Source: Lindgomyces ingoldianus
Taxonomy: Eukaryota; Ascomycota; Dothideomycetes; Pleosporales; Lindgomycetaceae
Assembly: GCF_010093535.1 (NCBI RefSeq)
Contig: NW_022985178.1
Location: 462,505-526,504 of the forward strand
Reading direction: 5' to 3'
Length of the DNA stretch: 64,000 bases
The position numbers and the translations under genes are program-made. A model generated the notes under the pieces. That model saw nothing but the letters and a program-made list of their open reading frames with translations, did not search any database and had not been told where the DNA came from. Shown piece by piece: positions 1 to 11,943 of the stretch. Position 1 is the first letter of the stretch, and the number at the start of each line of letters is the position of its first letter.

Positions 1-248
1 GTGGGGCGGGAGATCCGCTAGTGGCGCACGCTATCCGAGACCTGGATTGGTTTCCTGCATGTACATCGGCAGCACAGCATCCCATCCCCCAAAATAAGAA
101 CAACAGACACGCGCTTGCCAAGTCTGACAAGGCGAGGAGTGAAAGTGGACTGCGGGACTCTTCGCTTTCACTTCGCTCTCGAGAAAGTTGAGAGGGCGCG
201 GCGAGCCATGTAGCCGACACCTGACACCACAGGAGACAGAAGTTCAGA
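1..248. other. 5' flank of UBP8
   Basis: No gene is seen here. The stretch ends 1 nt before the UBP8 start codon and presumably holds its promoter and 5' UTR. No clear TATA box stands out. Confidence 0.5.
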
Positions 249-2107
249 ATGGACACCATTACCGTCACCCCTAAGGGAGCCTCGCTGGCCTCGCCCAAGG
301 TCGTCAAGAACTCCAAGGGGGCTATTGTGCCGAGCAGCCAGATGGCATATGTTGAGTATGGCTGCGGTGAGTGCTTCTTGCTTCTCGTGGGGAATTCGGC
401 GCTGACACAGAATCTGGCAGAGCACATGCGAGACATGATGGAGAATGCCCGGAAGCTCACCCTCCACAACTACAGAGCTATCCTGCAAGACATCCACGAG
501 AAGCCGAGCGTGATAGCTCAGACCCACAGGACGCCTGCTGCTGGCGACGGCCGGCCCGTTGTCGCCCTCAGACCCGTCTATCTATGTCTCCAGTGTCCGA
601 GTGTGCTACCCGAGGCCGAGAGGGACCAGCATGTGGAGGCGAAACTACACTGCTTCTGTCAGTCATAACGGGGATACTTGGTGTGTCGGGCTAATCTGGA
701 TTTCAGCTGTCGAGTCTCGGGACGGGCACATCTACTGCGGGAATTGCCAAGATTTCATCTACGACCCTGACCTAGAGCTTCGGAGACTTCAGAAAGGTTG
801 GTAGACACACTTGTGGCTCCTGGACGAGCATGGGAGCTAATGGGAATGATCGCAGGCAAGAAACGCAAGCATGAAGACCCCATCACCACCGACGAGGTTA
901 AACTCATCGTGAACAACTCCACCTTCCTCCCCTGTCGAGCGATCGGGCTCCGCGGCCTCTACAACATGGGACAGACATGTTTCATGAGCGTCATACTCCA
1001 GACTCTAATACATAATCCGTTCATCCGGAACTTCTACCTCGCAGAAGGACACCGGACCGTCGACTGCGAGAAGGAGGCATGCGTGAGCTGCGCATTGGAC
1101 GAAATGTTCGTCGAATTTCACTCGGTTGAAAAGACTGAGGGCTTTGGCGCCGTCAGCATGCTCCTGGGCAGCTGGCTGGCCGCGGAGGTGCGTTCTGTCT
1201 TTCTGTCCTTGAGCTTATCGTGAAGGATTGGCCCCTTGCTAACGCGCCCTTCCAGGCCCTCGCAGGCTACCAACAGCAAGACGCCCACGAATACATGCAA
1301 TTCATCCTCAACGCGCTCCACCTCCAGAACGGCGGCTCATCGGATTGCGACTCCGATTGCAAATGCATAGTGCACCGGACCTTCTACGGAAAGCTCTCAA
1401 GCACAGTGACCTGTGATAAATGTCGGAATGTGACAGCAACTTTGGATCCGTATATGGACTTGAGTCTGGACGTTCGGAATCAGTCCAAGAAGCGGAAATT
1501 GAATCTGCAGGAGAGCAATGGAGACGACTCCTTCTCTCCGTTGGATCTGAGAGAGTGCTTGGAGAGATTCACTAGTAGGGAGAAACTGGCGGCAACTGAG
1601 TACACATGCCAGAATTGCGATGGTCAACAGACTGTGACAAAGCAGTTGAGTATCAAGAGGTTGCCGCCTGTTCTCCCTATTCATCTAAAGGCAAGGCACC
1701 CTTCTAGATGTAGAACCCAGTGGCGTAAAACTAATTGGGAACAGCGCTTTGAGCACATGAAATCCACATCCTCCAAGATCGAAACGAAAGTCAAATTCCC
1801 CATGAAGCTCGACCTCTACCCCTACACCACACAATATAAGGCCTCGCAAACGAAAGCCGCGAAGATGTCCGGACAATCGAATACAAATTACAACATCAAC
1901 ACCCCAGCTCATAGCATACCGTACGAGCTTTCCAGCGTTATTGTGCATAAAGGCAAGATGGACTCGGGACACTACGTCAGTTATTCGAGAGAAGGGAATG
2001 ATTGGTTCCTCTTCGATGATAGTAAAGTCGTTCTCGTGAGCGAGAAAGAGGTCCTAGGCGCGGAGGCGTATTTGTTGTTCTACATGGTCGGAGCTTTGGA
2101 GGTCTGA
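249..2107 (+). CDS. UBP8: SAGA-complex ubiquitin hydrolase Ubp8 (USP22-type)
   Basis: Cysteine protease of the USP family that removes ubiquitin from histone H2B as part of the SAGA deubiquitinase module in the nucleus. Proposed exons: 249-366, 421-657, 707-796, 856-1187, 1256-1690 and 1745-2107, giving 524 aa. The N-terminus has a ZnF-UBP domain: GCEH spans the first splice junction, followed by CLQCP, HVEAKLHCF and HIYCGNC. The USP core has the Cys box NMGQTCFMS (catalytic Cys about 190), QQQDAHEYM, paired finger cysteines (CDKC, CQNC), and the His box GHYVSYSREGNDWFLFDD (His about 480). Order and length fit Ubp8/USP22. The intron at 1691-1744 starts with GC. If retained, it would insert 18 residues between HLK and RFEHMK, which are adjacent in the family as I know it. 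The start ATG is the first in frame and gives the intact zinc finger. Confidence 0.93.
1691..1744 (+). other. GC-AG intron in UBP8
   Basis: 54-nt intron with donor AAG|GCAAGG, a branch-like CTAAT about 12 nt before the acceptor, and acceptor GGGAACAG. It is a multiple of three and has no stop, so retention would be silent to frame. Removal restores the contiguous HLK-RFEHMK motif. The donor matches the GC-AG class (strong AG|GCAAG context). Confidence 0.75.
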
Positions 2108-5100
2108 GGAAGAGTTGGGTGGACACACCTAGTTGTATAGTACTATCTGGACTGGAAGTAGTATGGGCACTACCTACCTACATTTGCAGGTGCATCTTTC
2201 GGCGTTTTTTGGGGAGAGGGTTTTGGGCATCGGATTGACAGGGGGTCGAGTTTTCTTTCTCATTCCATTCTATGGCATACATCTTGTGTCTAGAGATGAG
2301 TATGGCGTATGAGGCTATGTCGTGAGCTTGGGCTCTACTGGGGCTTCATGTTTGTTTGCTTTGTTCGGAGAGGGAAGGGGGATGTTTTGTTTAGTTTGCT
2401 CCACTGATTGGCATGGTGGAGCCACAGATGTAGGATATTATTGCTGGAAGCGCGATATGAGTATGAACATGGGTAATGCTATCACTTTGCGAATCAGAGG
2501 TGGTGGTGTCATTGTGGCTTATGGATGGGTTTTTACAACCTTTGCCACCCGTGCCAGGCTAACGCTCTCATTCTCCTTCGCGGAGGGAACTAAAATGGCC
2601 CATACGACGACGCTATGGAAATACTGCGAATAAAAACAAACCATTCAGGTGACAGGGTTGGTGTCCTGGATTCACTAAAATGTTTTCGACATGTCCTAGG
2701 CACTTTCCGAACCATTCGATTGCCAAGAGGAGAATACAAAAACTCTATGGAGCGTTCAGACAGACATATCACTAATACTGCAGGATCATACCCGTCGGAG
2801 CTGGATAAAAGTATGGCAGCATGACCGCATACGTATGAGACGTTGCAGCATCGTCTCAGACTACAAGAACTTCAAAATACGATGATAGAACACTCTAGCC
2901 CTGGGAAGCATCTCTAATTCTAGAGTCGCGGTTATAAAGGACTAATTTCACTCCTCTCTTCTTCCTAGACATTCAAAGATGACCTATCACCTTTCTATGG
3001 AAGAGCTGTAGATAAACAAACCAGAAAAAGGGTCTGTGATTCCTAGATCAACTAAAACCTTGCTATGCTTCACGAATGTCTGACACAGCTGGGCTTCTCT
3101 GAAATCTTCAACTATCCCGAAGGGGCAGTATGATACCTATCAAACTAGAAATGGAAATCCTGGGCGGATGGCCCCCAAATGGCACCCTTCAAGCCTGCTA
3201 GTGCGAATATATATATTTATATACAGGGGGAGGAAAGTGAGCCTACCTCTACCGGGGATGCCACTAGATTGTTTTAGAAATATCATCAGGCCGAAAAACA
3301 GCTGGGCAGTACATAATGTCCGTAAAAGCCTTGCTATTTTGGAGTCGAGAATATAAAAGCTGATTCTCAGAGCACTGTTGCCTTCTACTACATTCCGCAT
3401 CTCCCTGAGGAAGGGAACAAAAAATAACCTCGAACGAAAGTATGGAGCAAGCATAGAAAAAGCGAGTGGATTGAGAATACCATGGCTTCCGGATCAACCA
3501 GATTTCTCAACCCAGAGCAGAATGTGTGCGGAGTCTGCTGCCTCTTCCTTGGAGAGAAAAAAAAATATCAGCACTGAAATAGACGCATGGCTTCTGGATC
3601 GACCGAATATTCGGAATAGCGAATTCATGTCTGTGGACTCTGTCTTGCTCTTCTTTCGCCGATTTTATTCTCGCGGAGTGGATGAAAGGAGCTAACATGA
3701 CGGAAATAGGAGCGCTAAGAAATCAACAAAGAATACCCTCCATGGTTACTCCAACCCGAGCATATGAATATTTCCGAACCCCTGAGTTCATGAATAGCCG
3801 ACGGAAACAAAGAGATATCATGCGAATGTCCGTGGACTCTGTGTCGATCTCTTCATCGACTCGGCTCGAGGAGAGAATAAAATGGCGCAAAGTCTTCGAC
3901 ATGGGAGAACCGAGGATATACAAAACTAGTTGGTGGTGACTCCCGGGAGCTAGAATCTCAATTCACTTTTGATTTTGGAGTCTTAGGATTGCCGCAAGAA
4001 TCGAATGTGTCCGGATTCAACGAAATGGAGAGACCGGACCGGACCTTTTGCCACGACGTAAGAACCCAATCAGGGGCCTGGAGCGGACTGTATTATATCC
4101 CGATGGGAGTACGTGAACTATTTTTTCGCCTCACTTATGGATTCTTTGAATCGCGGCGAAATCGAAGTTGTACAACGATACCGAAATGAACCAACCGTGA
4201 CTGGCCGCCTCCCACGAAGCCGGAACTTTAAATTGCGATACGCTTGTTTGATGGAAGTACTCAAACCCGAATTCCAATTTCTAAACGGAATGCGTCTTAG
4301 AATGATATCGAGCTTTCATAGTCATGCTGCCTTGTAGCTATTGGACGCTTGGAGTGATCAGAAACAAGGTCTCAGCTACTTTTACGTCTGGAAATCCTTC
4401 AGTCACCTTCCCACCCAGCATCTCGATCAACTCGGAGAGTCAAAAGCGTCTGTACAGTATCAGCCATGGGGCTTGCTAGATCTAAAGAGGATAATGTACA
4501 AGCACATGGTGGCTTCGATTGAGCAGAACCTGAAGGCAGCAGCTATTATGTGGGGCATGAGGTCAAATTCAGAGTCCACTAGTCTTATCACTCCCAATTC
4601 CAAACCTGAATGAGTGGGATCCAATGCAAAACGTTCCATCCACATGCACAATGCTAGGGAACAAATTAACACAGGTGTCATGCCATGGTGATCCAATCGA
4701 CCAGTCCAAACACTTCGTTTTAGAAGCCGACTAACTTTCCATTGCAATGAGCTACCCCGGGGAATGAAAATGAGAACACCAAACGCAATGGAGGTTCTAG
4801 CAGACTATTAGGAAATTCTAGGGAACTTAGACTGAAGGGTGTTGACGATCAAAATCTCAATGATCACGAGGCGTGACCTAAAGACTAGAATTTGAAAGTC
4901 ATTTCCACTGCCGACATCTGAATGAAACATATGAACAGGAGCGTCATGGAAGCACTGCAATCGGTCCATGTGAATGATGAGATAAAAGTATAATCGATCA
5001 GAATATCAGAGTTGGTTGCTAAGATAAGAAAGACGGGTTAGGCCCATTTTATTAACCGCGGCGGAAAGGAGACTAAAAGACTAATACGAGCCGGTTATGT

Positions 5101-6939
5101 CCTGAGAGAACGCGCTCGAGGAGTCAGGAGTGCGCTGGGGGTTATGGGTTCTTTCATTCATAGGTGCGCAAAGCCTTAGCGCCTTTCTGCATGACTTCCA
5201 GAAGGGCGCTGCAGTGGGAATGAAAACTCTGGAGAGGTGCGTTCAGCTAAAAGTCTCAAGAATAGACCCCATGGAGCGCGCTCGATTTGTATGCCACATA
5301 TCTGTGGGCAGCTGGATTCTTCCTACTATCCAGGACTCTCGAGGACAAGAACAAGCAAAGGAAAAGAGTACAGATGGACGTACTATGACAACACCGGCAC
5401 CGGGAAAATAAAGGCAGCAAGAAATTTGGTGACTTGAGACTTGCCTACAATCCCTAGTGCTAAATCTGTACCTAGCCATGTGTTGGGGAGCGACTTACTT
5501 CTTTAAACCCTGGGGACAATCCCCTCGAGGATTAAAAGACGCTAACGAAATATCTCATGAAAGAACTGGAATCAAAAGGGAGGTTTAACGAAACGATGAT
5601 TTATGTGCGCAGACCTTGCGAGTCCCTCAGTAATGCGAGTACGAGTTTAGTTCTCTGCCCCGCGAGAAACAAACCCCGCAAGGTGCGTAACCATCTAGAG
5701 CAAATTTGATGGATGTATTGGAACAAATTGGAAAGGCTGTTCGTCTATGCGTTACAATCAGCAACCTCACCTACATGGAGCTCGAATTGACGATAACTTC
5801 TTATTTGGCAAACATATGACAAAGACAGAATTGGACTCTTCCGCTACCCAAGCGGTACAAAAACAAATAACCTCGAGTCCATGGAGGAATTGGAAGGAGA
5901 CGGGTTATGCGACGTAGCATTGTACCGCAAGTGACTAAAACTCTGCGAAACTATATGGATGTTCTCAGTGGACTTTGGGCTCTTCTGGACAGGATTCACT
6001 CATTTCAGAAATCCCAAACATAGTTAAGATATGGCTGTCGAGATCTACGTATGGTGTCCGGACCAACAAATCCAACTCAAAAGATACCTATGTGCGAACA
6101 GCATTCGGGTCTCGTCGACAATCGTCCTTCTCATGAGCCTGAACTCGAAAGCCAGGTTCTTGATGGGAGTATCCCCACGAAATTTTTCCCGGCCTCACCG
6201 GAATGTGTTCGGATTGGGTTCAAGCCTTGAAGCTTCTAATTCTGGCAACTAAATTTCTCCACAATCTTCCAATGTGGTGTCCTCCACGGCCGGTATGAGC
6301 GTTGACTCTGCAACGACTGTATGCAAGGTACGTTACTCGGGAAACATAGCGCTCGCCATAGTTCCCAAGGATAGAACCCAAGGGCTTGAAATCTACATAG
6401 GACTTCGGCTATGCGTGAGCTAGGAGCTTCGACCAATGGTCAATAATCTTATGAAACTAGTGATGCCGTTCACGGCTAGCGCTGAGACGAGTGAAGAAAG
6501 ATGAAAATGGGACTGAAGTTAATTGAAAGGGAACGGGAGGCACTGGCTGTTGCATCGATGATGAGTAGCATCTGCAACAATACTCGGTGTGCTCGTGATG
6601 AGAACAGAGTGGTTTTTTTGATGGTGGCGGCGAATGGGAGGTTTGCTGGTAGTTATAATTGTAAGGGTATTGAAGAGTAGAAAAAATAGGCATTTTTCGA
6701 GACTGTGACAGATTCTAGCTATAGGAATTGAAAAGTAATGAAGACGAGAAAGATGTTGGATGTTGCGGTGGTCAAGCAGGGCGACTCGCTTTCCCGAGGT
6801 AGCTGCGCAGAGCCCCTCGTAGATGATGGATACTTCAGAATCGGGCAAAATCACTTGAACTTGAAAACCCCCTATTAAAGAAACAAGCAACAATAGCAAG
6901 CCAGATGTTGAGGAATTTGAGGAAATTGATGTCCCTACC
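2108..6939. repeat. Gene-free block with diverged dispersed repeats
   Basis: No convincing gene. Scattered open frames of 60-160 codons lack recognisable motifs and overlap each other on both strands. Similar phrases recur at irregular spacing. GTGGACTCTG-like text near a CTCTTC occurs at about 3524, 3630, 3830 and 5970. GAATGTGTCCGGATT-like text occurs at about 4007 and 6200. A GGAGTCG..TATAAAG phrase occurs at about 2920 and 3340. CTCGAGGAG-like starts followed by AATAAAATGGC occur at about 2575 and 3865. This suggests an old, heavily diverged repeat family, neither AT-rich nor strongly RIP-affected. The 3' UTR of UBP8 and the promoter of the next gene lie at the edges. Confidence 0.4.
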
Positions 6940-7792
6940 ATGGCGCCGGCTCCGCAACTCGAAACTATCCTGATCGATCGTCTCTCAGATGGCACTGTGC
7001 TTCTGAGCTACAATATGCCGAAGAGGTTAAATGCATTCACACCGCGGCAGTACAATGATTTGAGAAAAGGTCTCGTATGGGCGAGAGATGAACCTGCAAT
7101 TAGAGTGATCGTTGTGTAAGTTCAGTATTCCTTACCATGGCCAGCTATCTGATATGCGGACTCGCAGCACTGGAAAAGGACGACATTACTGCGCTGGTCG
7201 AGCAATGGGCGGCGCAGAAAATACAATCAACGAGGAAGTCGCTGCCGGGAGCCGGCTTTCGGAAGTTCTCTTGCGATACCCTAAGGTCCTCATCGCAGCC
7301 GTCCATGGCGCGAGCATCGGCTGGGGTTGCACACAACTCTCCTACTTTGATCTCATTTATGCGCATCAAAACGCGTTCTTCCAAACGCCATTTATGCCTC
7401 TCGGTCTAGTCCCTGAAGGTGGATCATCGTACACCTTTCCTACGATTATGGGCAAGCCACAGGCCAACCAATTGTTGCTGGCGGGAGAGAGGTTGTCTGC
7501 GCAGCAAGCGTATATTTCTGGGTTGATCACGGCTGTCGTTGATTCCCCGACGACTGACGATTTCCTTCTGGAGGTTGTTAAGAAGGCAAAGACGATTGGA
7601 CGGTATAGTGGGGAGGCCTTGCAGATGGCGAAGCGGCTGATGATGGATGCGACGGAGGATTTCGAGGCCAGGAAGGCGGCAGGAGAGAGGGAACGAAGGG
7701 ATATTTTGGTGAGGTTTTCGAGAGAGGAGACGAAGAAAAACTTGGCAGTATTTGAAGGCAAAGATGTAGAAAGCTCTGACGCAATGCAATGA
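6940..7792 (+). CDS. Enoyl-CoA hydratase/isomerase family protein (delta3,delta2-enoyl-CoA isomerase-like)
   Basis: Crotonase-fold enzyme, probably shifting the double bond of unsaturated enoyl-CoA esters during beta-oxidation. Exons 6940-7115 and 7168-7792 (52-nt intron, GTAAGT...CGCAG) give 266 aa. The oxyanion-hole segments are GKGRHYCAG (about 61-69) and HGASIGWG (about 105-112). The loop GLVPEGGSS places a Glu (about 142) where peroxisomal Eci-type isomerases have their catalytic acid (compare GLxxEGG), and the second Glu typical of true hydratases is not obvious. The C-terminus (SSDAMQ) is not a PTS1 tripeptide, so the compartment is uncertain. The start was chosen because it keeps the family's N-terminal strand (VLLSYNMPKRLNAF). 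A hydratase or dienoyl-CoA isomerase cannot be excluded. Confidence 0.85.
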
Positions 7793-8004
7793 AATGTTGA
7801 AATCAGTGAGTAGTGATGGGAGACCAAAAGCAATTGCGTAGGAAGATTCCGATTCGTGCCGACGCTACCCTTATCGATAAGCCTCCTAAGGCCGCGGACG
7901 GAATTCACTCTCCACGTGCCACTCTTGGGCTTCCCGAGAGTCATGGCCTAAACATTTAAACATTCAAGTGCTCTCCTCAACCTCTAACCCACATTCGCCT
8001 TATA

Positions 8005-9050
8005 ATGGCTGAAGGAGCTCCCGCACAAGGAACGGTTGCGTATCTTCTTCCTAATACTTACAAACGGCTAGTCTCGGAATGGCTGGAGGAGGATACTCCG
8101 AGCTTCGACTATGGAGGCTTCGTGGTTGGGGAGGACACGTCAGAGGCCAAACTGCTAGGCAAGAGTGAAGTTAGTCTAATGGCATGCTCTCGGAAATTGA
8201 GTTAACAAGAAGCCAAGGGCATAGTAGCAGGGGTCCCATTCTTTGATGAAGTGTTTCGGCAACTGGATTGCACGTGAGTTATCATGAGGAACACAGGAGC
8301 TGAAGAAACCAAAGCCTGACAGTACTTAGTGTCGAATGGCACGTCAAGGAGGGCGAAGCTATCCAGCCGATCAAGCATTGTGCCACTGTACGAGGACCCG
8401 TACGGAAGTTGTTACTAGGCGAAAGAGTTGCCCTTAACACACTCGCGCGATGCTCCGGAATAGCTACAAAGTCCGAACGTCTTCTCGTTCTCCTTCGAAA
8501 GGCAGGATACCAGAACATCCTTGCGGGCACACGTAAGACAACACCAGGGTTTCGGCTTGTTGAGAAGTACGGCATGCTGGTTGGAGGAGTCGACCCGCAT
8601 CGTATTGATCTTTCTGCTATGACCATGTTGAAAGACAATCACATTGTCGCTGCTGGAAGCATTACAAACGCCGTCCGCGCTGCTAAGTCTGCAGGTGGCT
8701 TCGCTATCAAGGTCGAAGTCGAATGTCAAAGCATCGAGGAGGCAGATGAAGCCATCGGAGCTGGTGCAGATGTAGTAATGCTGGACAATTTTACCCCTGA
8801 TGGAGTGAAGGTGGCAGCCGCCCAATTAAAAGACAAATGGGGAAGGGGTACTGGTGATAGAAAGGCCTTCTTGGTGGAGGTTAGCGGAGGTTTGACCGAG
8901 GATAATGTCGAGGGATACGTTTGCAGGGATGTCGATATTGTGAGCACGAGTAGCATACATCAAGGAGTCAAGCACGTTGACTTCTCCTTGAAGATTGTCC
9001 CGAAGGGAAAGGAAACAAAGAAAGAGAGTGGTGAAGGTGCAGAGGTTTAA
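8005..9050 (+). CDS. BNA6: Nicotinate-nucleotide pyrophosphorylase (quinolinate phosphoribosyltransferase)
   Basis: Converts quinolinate and PRPP to nicotinate mononucleotide, CO2 and PPi, the step where de novo (kynurenine-derived) NAD synthesis joins the common pathway. Exons are about 8005-8164, 8213-8273 and 8330-9050 (313 aa). The first acceptor could also be 8209, adding one residue. Family signatures in order: [13 protein letters not shown], the EWHVKEG barrel entry, [54 protein letters not shown] (phosphoribosyl/quinolinate site), [13 protein letters not shown] and [13 protein letters not shown]. Length is normal for the eukaryotic enzyme. It lies 283 bp upstream of the Zn2Cys6 gene and on the same strand as the TNA1-like transporter, which suggests a shared NAD theme. 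Confidence 0.95.
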
Positions 9051-9333
9051 GACCCTGCCTTTCCAACTTGTACAGTATCTATGAATACCATTACTGAAAT
9101 GTGACTCCCTGAAAATTGATATGATTAAGAACCTAAACTAACTGTATCACTCGATACCGATATCCTACGGCGTCCACCGGCATTTTTTATATCTTGTCGG
9201 TTCGCAGCTCTCTCTTTGGTTAGCGCCATTGCGGCGCATCAGCAGCCTGTGACGTTCGAAACCTCAGCCTCAAAGAACGCGGACATCATCAACCCTCGAG
9301 CTCTGCCAAACTAAATTTCCTGCACCCCTTCCA

Positions 9334-11184
9334 ATGGATCTATCGTCTTCGGGATCGAAACCAATCGATCGCGTTGCTCTAGCGTGCATCCAATGTCGCA
9401 GCCGGCATGTCAAATGCGATGCCACTCAACCAGTCTGCAACCGCTGTAAACGCGACGGAAAAGAATGCCTTTATATGAAATCTCGAAGAGGAGGCCTGGA
9501 TAAAGCGGCTCTAGCACGGCGACGTATTGCATTGCAGAAGCAAGCTCAACAACCCCAGCAGATCGACGAATGCCCTGCCCAAGAATCGTCGACAGATTCT
9601 CCAAATAGTGGAGAGCAAAATGACCACATTATCGTTCCGAACTTCGAGTCACCAAACCTTACCTCTTTGAAAGCTCTAGGATCTTCTTTCTCTTCCTCTA
9701 GTCTTTTATTTCCAGTAAATCCTGATCGGCTGCTAGACCTTTATTATGAGAACTTTTACGTGTCGACCCCCATTACGCTTCCGCTCCGGTTTTTTCGGCA
9801 AAGAATCATGATGGGAAACCATAAAATGGAGCATCTACTGCTGGTAATTCAGTGGATTGGATCAATCTATGCCCCATGGACTTCATCCGAGCCGTTCTAT
9901 CAGAAAGCGTACCACGAACTCACTGTGTCCGAACTTCCAAAAACAGGCTTCTCTCTCCAGGCCTTGCTACTGTTTGCTATCGCGCAACATCATTGTGACT
10001 TTCGCCCAGAGTCACGGAAAACGTTAGATGCAGCCGTTGCATTAGGTCTTGAGTTGCGAATCAACTCTAAGGAGTTCGCGCAAGACCATGGGGAGAGGGA
10101 CCCAGTGCTAGAAGAATCTTGGCGAAGGACTTATTACTTTCTTCATCTTGCCGATCAACATTTTGCCGTCGTCATAGGTAGTGCATTTTACTCAATGCGG
10201 GAGGTTCTTAATCTGGTTGATCTCCCTTGCGATGATGAGTATTACGAAGCTGGCGTAAGTGTCCGGATTTTCTTATATGAACTGATGGCTAAGTGACCTA
10301 GCAAATACCGCCTCCAGTGACTTGGCAAGAATACAAATCAAGGGAGTTCGCTGAAGTCGAAGTGATCTACTCATCCCTCGTGTATCTATACGATGTTGCT
10401 TCAATTGTTGCATATATCATGCGAACATTCCTTGAAACAGGGGTATTTGGGGAAACTCTAATCTCCAACGCAGAGGCAAAGGTTGCCATATGGCAATCGC
10501 TGCTCCCAGCTTGCAAGAAGGATCCGTTACGGCAGGATGGAACTGTTGACGAGATCATGTATTTAGCACACATGATCGCTACTATGTAAGTTCAAAACTC
10601 GCCTCCCTGAAAGTGCTAAGAAACACTCTAGTATCTTGATGAACACCCACCGTCCCTTCTCTTCACTCTCCTACAGCATCGAAGAGCTCTCTGTTACCAG
10701 CTTCACCTCCCCAATCCCCTTTTTTGAGCCCCCACTACAAGGCCGCGGCGCACATACAGCTCGCTCTCTGAAAGCAGCAGAGATGCAAACAAAACTCCTC
10801 GCCATCCCTTGCGTCATGGAAAAGCATCACCTTTTTACCCTGTGCATATCTGCCTCTCTTGCCGCGGCGCAAATAGCAGCCTGCAATGTCTTGCTAGAAG
10901 ACCGCGCATTATCGATAGCTCGGGATCGTATTCGGTTGAGTATAGGCGCCCTGAATGCTATGGGGAGCCTATGGCCCCTTGCAAAAAAGATGGCAAGAGA
11001 CATTAGATTCATTGCTCGAAGGACACTTTCTATTCCGCAAAGAAATCATTCTGCAGAAGTCGAAGGAACGGCAGAGACTGAAATCCCAAGAGATGATCTG
11101 ATCTGGCCTATCAATCCCTCCACACAAATCGACATGTATAGCGGCATAGTTCTGCCGATGGATTTGGATTCGTCGATGTATTAA
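9334..11184 (+). CDS. Zn2Cys6 transcription factor with fungal-specific domain
   Basis: Binuclear zinc cluster regulator. Exons 9334-10254, 10302-10585 and 10632-11184 (introns of 47 and 46 nt) give 585 aa. The DNA-binding domain is at the N-terminus: Cys18, 21, 28, 35, 38 and 45, in perfect CX2CX6CX6CX2CX6C spacing, followed by a basic KSRRGG linker and a glutamine-rich helix. The middle (about 120-330) resembles the Fungal_trans domain: LALLLFAIAQHH-like helix, LDAAVALGLELRIN and EESWRRTYYFLHLAD. Target genes cannot be read from sequence. Its position between quinolinate phosphoribosyltransferase and a nicotinate-permease-like gene suggests a pathway-specific regulator (inference). Small differences in the last exon are possible. 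Confidence 0.9.
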
Positions 11185-11943
11185 ACTTCATGACACACGG
11201 AACAATGGCGGTCTTAGCTAAAGCAAGGTATCGATTTCACCGCTTTTGAAGAACACGATCCGAAAATGGGGAAGAGGAGTCTCCCTGAGAACAGGGGATG
11301 CCTGAGGGTGAGGGAGGTTACCAGCGGACCTGCAGGAACCCGCTATTGATTAGCGTATTAGTTCGACTTACAAACTCCTCTCCAAATCAAGGGAAATAGA
11401 GCCCAACACCACCACAAAGTAGCACACAATCTAATAGCTTTATAGCCTCCTCAGTATTCCGAAGGCATCAAAATGCAATCCTCAGTACCTCCGCCCAGAC
11501 ATCCAAACCTACTTCTTCCAACCACCTGCCTAAACAATTCCCCCCAACATTGGCAAACCCATCATATTCTGGGCACCAGCACGCGTTATCTTTTCTTGCG
11601 TGTAACCTCAAGTCTCGTATCTCTACCATCAAAGCAGTTTAGCCACCAACGTCATGCCGAAGCAGGGAAGGCCGGCAAATTTCATTGGTCCAGCCCCGCG
11701 TGTGAGCGACCTTGACCCTTGGTGGGTCGGCTATCACTGGCGTCAGACATGGGTAGCAGAACTTTTAAAAGGTGCGACATTGCGCAGTAATGTAAAAAGC
11801 TCTAGGTTTGAGATGTTCCTGGGCATCAGAGAGGACATCGGTGAGGCTTTCATCCCGCTTTCCTATTTTGATCAAGAAGACCCAAATACGAACGCCACCG
11901 ATATCAGGAATCTCGACTTTCGGTTCGACGGAGTGCTGACAAT
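11185..11943 (+). other. Intergenic/5' leader with two upstream open frames
   Basis: 759 bp between the regulator and the transporter. It holds ATG-initiated frames at 11473-11715 (80 codons) and 11654-11947 (97 codons). The second ends in a TGA that overlaps the transporter start (ATGA at 11944-11947). Neither product is recognised. They could be uORFs of a long leader or a small independent gene. Confidence 0.35.

Noticed and set aside
6519..6995. 158-codon minus-strand frame before the enoyl-CoA isomerase
   Set aside because: It overlaps the first exon of a clear gene and has low-complexity Ser/His text without motifs.
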